Below, one piece after another: positions 45,620-54,829 of a stretch of DNA of 54,829 bases. The stretch comes from Lactarius indigo (taxonomy: Eukaryota > Basidiomycota > Agaricomycetes > Russulales > Russulaceae), in NCBI GenBank assembly GCA_025766275.1, contig JAFKAC010000232.1:1-54829 (forward strand), in the 5' to 3' direction. A program made the position numbers and the translations under genes. How positions within the stretch are numbered: position 1 is the stretch's first letter; every line of letters starts with the position of its first letter. Under the pieces are notes generated by a model. The model ran no database searches. It was not told where the DNA came from and saw only the letters and a program-made list of their open reading frames with translations.

Positions 45620-46985
45620 ATGCCGGGCCTCATCAACCGACAGACCCCACCAGCGTTAACCATAAACACCGGCCTAACGTCACAACACGCCACGTGCCCG
45701 AGATCCAGCAGCAGAACCTCGTCCTGCTCTTCACCCTCCTTCTATTCCTCCCTGTCAACGTCCACCCCAGCGCCACACGACGACCAGCGACAGCACCGCT
45801 GGTCTGAACTCGTCCCACCCCAAACGGCGCTCACCTTTGTCGCGATGTACGACCCCTCTGACGGCCTCCTCACCTTCTCCGGCGCGTCCTTGCTCCCCTC
45901 GGAGCCCCCGACTCCGCCCACGCCAACGACGCCAACGCTCGACATGCTCGACACGCCCGAAACGCCGAAAGCCCACGCGCGAATGCAAGTCCCCATGCCC
46001 ATGCCATGCACGCCCGCGCCAAGCACGCTCGCGGACATGCAGAGTCTCCTCGACGTATACTTCCGCTCCACGAGCGGGACCACATCCGCAGCCGCGCCCG
46101 CCCGCGCATCGTCGACATTCGACGGCCTGATCTGCGTCGCGGCGCCCGACCCAGTGCCAGATTACCCACCTCCGTCACCGTCGCCCAGCGCCGGCACCGG
46201 ACGCGATAAGCCCCTCCCTAAGCGCCCGCCGCCGCCTCCCGACCGCGACAGCGTGTTCGCGTGGTCCTGGCTCGGACGTATGGCCCCCGATGACCCGCGC
46301 GAGCCCTGGAACGTCGACGCGCGCGCCAATACGGACGCCAATGCCAACGCGGGCGGGTTTGGGTGCACGTATTGGCCATCGACGGCGGATAGCGGGTACG
46401 AGAGCGAGACCGGATGCGACGACGGCGACTCGTTCTACTACACGCCGCCCGAGCTCGAAGATCCGAACGAGGTACGCCTGCGTCCGTCCCCCCTTCATCC
46501 CATCCATGGTTGATTGAAAGCGAATTCAATTGAAGTGCTCAGCGTTTTCGGTAACGACGACGTCGACGTCAGAATATATTGACGTGCCCGGACGTGACTG
46601 CGACTCGATCTGGTCCGCCAACGTGCTCGCATACGCATACCCTGCCTCTGCCACCACCACCACCACCTCTACATGCCCAAGAGCGGGTACGCGAGCACCA
46701 GCGCGGGCGTGTGGTCGGGCCCGCTCACACACGCAGCCGTCGTCGCCGTCGTCGCCTGCACAGGCACTTCTACATCCCTGGCGGTTGCTACGCTCGCGCA
46801 CCTCGCACTCTACGTTTGCCGGCGCCAGCGCGAGTACTGGCTCTCTGCAACGGCGGGCATCACGGGCCGCGAGCATGTTCACGAAGCTCGGTCGGCTCGC
46901 CTCAAGAGATGACGCGGATTCATGGATCTACGTTGAGGTGGTGCATACCATCACGCAGCGTACGTTGCGTGATTGTGAGTGGTGA
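45620..46985 (+). CDS. Hypothetical Pro/Ser/Thr-rich protein
   Basis: Two exons (45620-46471 and 46536-46985; donor GTACGC, acceptor AAG) give about 433 aa; if translation starts at Met 45845 it is 358 aa. Exon 1 is low-complexity, with TPPTPTTPTLDMLDTPETPK, a Pro-rich KPLPKRPPPPPDRD resembling an SH3-binding motif, and DSGYESETGCDDGDSFYY. Exon 2 is Ser/Arg-rich and ends in a more ordered WIYVEVVHTITQR. The protein is probably largely disordered. The start is uncertain and no domain is recognised. A piece of its 3' end (46930-46954) recurs at 48290-48314 as part of a local duplication. Confidence 0.5.
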
Positions 46986-47280
46986 ATGTATAGGTTGATT
47001 CAAGCTGGTGAGAGCGAGAGTGGTGATGAGTAATATCTATTCCTTCCAGCGCCCGGTGCTGCCTACACGCTCCTTTCTCTTCATTTTCGCATTTTTTCTT
47101 TTTTACCTTTTACCCTCGTTTCTCATGTAACGTTCATCCTCCCTTTATGCGGGATTGAGTATGTATGAGTAAGCTTTGAAATGAAACGTACAACAAGCTC
47201 AGAGTCTCATAGTTTAGGGAAATAACGAGTCTTTTGCCGATAATGAACTAGGTTCACCTAACGAAACAAGACTGCAGCAA

Positions 47281-48073
47281 ACACTCGACGCGAAAAGAGC
47301 CCAATTATCTGGTGCGAACCAGAGGCGTACAATGTCGGGAGAAAGGGCATGCCTTTGGTAATACAGTAAGTACACTGTCGCGAGCGCCGTCGATCTTCGC
47401 GTTGTACTCTAGCCAGAGGAAGAAGTCATAGGCGAGCTGTGGGGAATTAAAAGGCATAGCAACAAGCGCAAAATGGATCAGATGACGCAGCTCGCTTAGG
47501 ACAGCAGGCCATCAGGGCGAAACACAGCAACACTGCGAAGCGAAATAAGTGACGTCAGGCATCAGTATTGTAATGACGCAGGATAAAACGCACGCGAATT
47601 GCCATAATGTGAGTACGAAGAGAGCGAAAAAATAGGGGAGGAAGGGTATCCAGGTTCTAACGTGAAAGCGACGTCAAGGGAGACGTGAGTGGTGGCGGCC
47701 ACGAAGACAACGGTAGGGAATTAAAACGGCCGAACCACGTGTCGGTAGGGAAAGGACCGACATGAGCGAGGGGTAGAGCACACAACCAACAAGGGGGGTG
47801 TGCTGTTCTCGGTCACCTGAGTGGAGATTAGGGTACCACCGAGGAGGGTCCAGAACAAAGTCACGAAGGCACCAGCGTGCATAGCAGTGAAGACGACGAG
47901 GGTGGTACCCTGTTTGTGGGAGGAACCCGTGATGATGGAAGTGTACGACGGGTGACTGAGCGATACCGGAATGGTGATAGGAGAACGGAGGTCATGGAGC
48001 CGATGGATAGATATTTGAACCAATGGGCACTGACAGAGTACAGTAAAAGTGGTGATGTTAGCGAGGGCATCAA
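47281..48073 (-). pseudogene. Degenerate CHS7-like copy
   Basis: On the minus strand this stretch aligns by eye with the intact CHS7 gene at 48581-49808. The clearest part, TTLVVFTAMHAGA and TLFWTLLGGTLISTQV (about 47810-47915), corresponds to CHS7 exon 3; weaker matches follow to exons 4, 5 and 6, including the exon-6 acceptor region near 47310. Segments of exon 5 are missing, frames are broken, and I see no usable start or first exon. It reads as a decayed tandem duplicate, with flanking matches on its left showing that the duplication included the 3' end of the neighbouring gene. Confidence 0.75.
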
Positions 48074-48580
48074 CGAGGATTCTTAAACCTAGTGCTTGTC
48101 AATGGAACGCTATGTGCCGTACACCCACCAAAGAAGGTGCTACCGCGTAACTGCGTCGGACCAGCCGCGCTCGCACTCGGAAATTCGCGAACGCGAGCCG
48201 GACCGTAAAGCGCCACCCCGGGTTATTGTGCATCGGGGGCCGCGGACATTAGCGAGGTTTCTCGGCTCGGCTACGGAGGTCGTGGAAATACGTTGAGGTG
48301 GTACATACCATCACCCGTGATGCAAATGAAACACAGGGGGTTCAAGCGGGTGAGAATGGGTTAACCAAGCACCCATTGACGTTGACACACCCCCGTCGAT
48401 AACGTTTCACCCTCCCTTTTCGCGAGATTGGAGTTGCACACGGTAGTGTCGAAACGAAACGTACCGATATTTCGATCAGACCCCCATCAATGCAACGGAA
48501 TAAAAGAAAACAAGAGAGTACCACTACCGATAAATGGGTCATAATGCTCATACATCTAGTGAGACAGTCCTGCGATACAC
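48074..48580. other. Duplicated flank between the CHS7 pseudogene and CHS7
   Basis: No intact gene. The sequence 48290-48314 repeats 46930-46954 with one mismatch, and 48390-48480 loosely repeats 47110-47200, marking the second arm of the duplication. Confidence 0.6.
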
Positions 48581-49808
48581 TCAGTGCGGAAAATATGCCT
48601 CGTCAACCCAGTAATCTGGTGCAAGCGTCAATGGAGAAGGCATAGAACATAGAGGGGAAGGGGACATACCTTCGGTGATACTCCGCCAGGCGAGATAGAG
48701 CACAACGACAGTCGCGGTGTCCAGCACCGTCGCGATGAACGAGCCGTCGATCTTCGCGTTCGTGCCGTTGCAAATCGGGCGGGACAGGAGGAAGAAGGCG
48801 AGCTGTGCGAGAATGAAAAGCAAACCAGCAAGCGCGTAATAAATTAGTGGGCGCATCTCGCGTAAGACGGCGGCGACGATCCATCCCATTAGGATGAAAT
48901 ACACCAACGCCGCGCTGGGTTAAGGTTGACGTCAGTCAACGGCAATGACGCAGGGAAGGAAGGAAGACGTACGCGCCAGGCCATATAGATGTGAGTATGA
49001 AGAGAGTGATCGAATGAAGGGAATCCTTCGGGTTTCCCGGCTCCAACGTACTTGAGATGGTGAAAGCGACGTCAAGGGAGACGTAAGTGGTGGCGGCCAT
49101 GAAGACAACTGTGAGAAAGTAAAAGGGCTGAACAAGCACGTGGTCGTGAGCCAGAACTGATAAGGGCGAAGATAGGACGCACAACCAAGGAGGATGGGGT
49201 ACCATCCTCAACAACCTGAGTGGCGACGATGGCATTTCCGAGGAGGGTCCAGAACAGAGCCGCGACGGCACCTGCGTGAATAGCAGTGAAAACGACGAGG
49301 GTGGTGCTGCCCTGTTGAAGGAAGGAGCCAGTGGTGACGAGTTGGAGGGGAAGTGTGAAGAGGTATACGACGAGGAAAGCGCGGAGCTCGACACGGCCTA
49401 GCAAGTTGGATTCTTAGCACATAAATCCAGGGGGGGATAGAGAGAGAATAAAGGACGTGCCCACGGCGGCTTTACGATGGTTACAGCGATAGATGAGAAA
49501 AAAGGTAACGACGATGCTGAAGGCGCAAGCGATGATGTTGGCGACGTTGCCAATGGAGTTTTCAAAGCCGGTGCGTGGGATGCCACACTTTGGGTTGATG
49601 CCTACGGGTGCCGACTTTGTGTCGACAGACGCACCGAGGAGGGCGGCGGGGGCGCGATGTTGAAGCTGGGTGCGGGTGTGGGAAATCGATACGATACGCA
49701 TTTGAAAACAAAAAAAAAAGTCGAACATACCTCGCGATAAAAAAGGTTGCACCAGGGATATGAGGGAACGTCTCTGCATAGAGGTTTGAAGTCACCAAAA
49801 CGGGTCAT
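48581..49808 (-). CDS. CHS7: Chs7-like chitin synthase export chaperone
   Basis: Six exons (49808-49731, 49665-49461, 49397-49183, 49127-48973, 48914-48670, 48615-48581) encode 310 aa, close to the yeast length. The start MTRFGDFKPLCRDVPSYPWC and CGIPRTGFENSIGNVANI fit the family, followed by about seven hydrophobic segments including FSIVVTFFLIY, LVVFTAIHAGAVAALFWTLL and YYALAGLLFILAQLAFFLL. Chs7 is an ER membrane chaperone needed for Chs3-type chitin synthase to leave the ER, so it affects cell-wall chitin. Intron 2 (49398-49460) requires a GC donor (GCACGT) to keep the frame into GRVELRAF. A decayed duplicate lies just downstream of its 3' end. Confidence 0.9.
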
Positions 49809-51504
49809 CACTGCGGGGTATCGGTGTCGCGGAGGACGACGAGTCGAGGGAGGGGGACAAGTCGATGGTGGTAGAGGTCACTCCGAACCGGGGGAGAAAA
49901 AAAGAATGCGAGGTACAGTCAGTTGGCAGTTGGACCGTGGACTCGGATTTCCCTGTGAAGCGCAATCTAAGCTATTGTTCCTGATATCAATCATGGTGTC
50001 TTCATTACCTTATAGCTACTTGCCGGCGCACAGCTGCGTAGAGAAATAAGAGTCGGTGAGCCACCCAGCAGCCCACGACGGGAGATTGCCAGAAAGACTG
50101 TGTGTGTGTCTTCTACGTTGCTCTGCTGCTGCACAAGTGCAGGGTCTGAGACAACTCGGTTTCCAAATTACATAATACACATCTCCACTTGGTTGCCATG
50201 CTGCACACACAACACATGTTCCATCATGTGCCACTGCCGAACCTGTTTATTGTGGCGTGATGCGCAGGCCGCATGGCTGACGTTACAGTCCTTCTTTTCA
50301 ATCTGTATCGCCATCTCACTCCGGGTCGGTCATACAGTACTTTAATTTCAGGATTACTCTTGAGGCCATATATTGATCCGTGGGGCGCGTGTAATAACCT
50401 TCACCTGCTGGCAAGTGCGCAACCCTTCGAGAAACAGGACTCTGGCGCAGAGTATCCTATTCACTTTTGCTATTCGTCCTTCTTCTGGTTCTACAAATAC
50501 ACTCGGCGGTCATGGTTGGGTTCTTAAAAGTTCTTGCGTGGTTTTTCCGTCACCAGTCTTGGCAAGTACGGCAACATCCTTCTCCAATAATTGCGCCGAA
50601 GACCTGTTTGTTACGCGTCACATTTGGAACAATGTTGTGGCATTGGCCAACGTTTTGATCGACCGAGCAACTTCGGGAGGATTGCATCCATTACAGCGCC
50701 ACGCCGTGCAACCTAGACCATAGAGGAACATAGGTCTTCTTCTCTACCACTCTACCTTGGGAAGGTTGGCATGAGTGTGTGCTCCGCGGTTAGAGCTTAC
50801 ATTAAAAGATTGCTATCGAACAAAACCCAAACCTGGGGATCTGTTTCACGACATTGGGTCCCGATCAAAGGTGTGAGCTTCCTCCCCTTACGGTATGTCG
50901 CCGGTGTCCGCCCAGTGTCCGCCCCAACGCTCCAGTGGACACGATTAGCGTACTTCAGATCCCTCTGCGACGAACTAGCCATCAACCGGGGCTCAAGTTG
51001 AAACTTCCTGCATGGCTAGAGCCGAACGCAGCTGAGATCGGAGCACATGAGACGTGGTGAGTAGATGCTACATAGGGGGGGGGGATATAAAGCGCTGTGT
51101 CTCATGAGTACAAACGCGGATTTTGAGAACGGGATAATGAGATTTATGCCTATTTCCTGAGCCTGACCTGTGACTTGCCAGTGTCTGGGCTGTCGACCAT
51201 TCACGCCGTCGCGGCAGCTGAATCGTTGGCGATGTGATTGCACATAAGTATGGAACGGCCCTGTTCAAGTAGCACGAACAACTATCAGCGTCGTGACTGG
51301 CGGACGATTCGTGCATGCGTAGTAGTTAGGCGTAAGTAGTGCCAGTGACACGGTGACGTGGGGACTTGAACTTGAAAGCCAAGGCCGCATTCAAGTCTCG
51401 TGGCACGCGATACCGTGACCGTGACTGCAAACGGCCTGCGCGTGAACGACGGTTCTCTCACAACCATCTAAACCCTGAAATTCGTGATTCGGGGCAACAC
51501 ACGA
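49809..51504. other. Intergenic region between CHS7 and SMC5
   Basis: About 1.7 kb between divergent genes. No supported gene; open frames here lack family features. A G run occurs at 51075-51083. Confidence 0.5.

Positions 51505-54829
<3,325 letters not shown>

Overview
The window looks like a chromosomal segment of a basidiomycete fungus, most likely an Agaricomycete. Genes are cut by many short introns (mostly 49-75 nt), core promoters carry TATA boxes, and the housekeeping proteins are fungal (Mdm35, Vps29, Mis12, Vps74/GOLPH3, Chs7, Smc5). All gene models below were spliced by hand, choosing splice sites that restore the family reading frame. Family names come from recognised motifs, not from a search. 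LAYOUT. 1-206: last exon of an unidentified gene. 207-3242: no gene seen. 3243-4534: a divergent pair, MDM35 (-) and VPS29 (+), whose start codons are 93 bp apart. 4535-32873: the dominant feature, a head-to-tail array of seven M36 fungalysin-type secreted zinc metalloprotease genes on the + strand, starting at 5577, 8962, 13339, 17632, 22266, 26384 and 30485. Each has 12 exons and encodes about 589-598 aa, with a signal peptide, a fungalysin/thermolysin-type propeptide, the catalytic motif HENTH and a downstream EGWSD. All seven appear intact when spliced. The 1.0-2.0 kb spacers are themselves duplicated and carry a conserved upstream block and a TATA box 77-94 bp before each start codon. Sharing of sequence between copies is patchy, as expected from unequal crossing-over and gene conversion. 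32874-43486: Mis12-like kinetochore gene (-), two paralogous genes of unknown function with poly-Asp tails (+), a flavin-containing monooxygenase (-), VPS74 (-) and an intron-containing tRNA-Trp (+). 43487-49808: two hypothetical serine/proline-rich genes (+), a degenerate CHS7 copy and an intact CHS7 (-). 51505-end: SMC5 (+), cut by the window edge. HOW THEY FIT TOGETHER. The flanks are ordinary housekeeping genes with no shared pathway. The array is the accessory element: a set of secreted endopeptidases that probably degrade extracellular protein, under similar promoters, with diversification concentrated in the propeptide-to-enzyme linker. Three separate genes (VPS74, CHS7, the monooxygenase) seem to need GC-AG introns for a continuous frame. 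I found no CRISPR array, recognisable transposon, or wholly new multi-gene system; the recombining protease array is the most notable structure.
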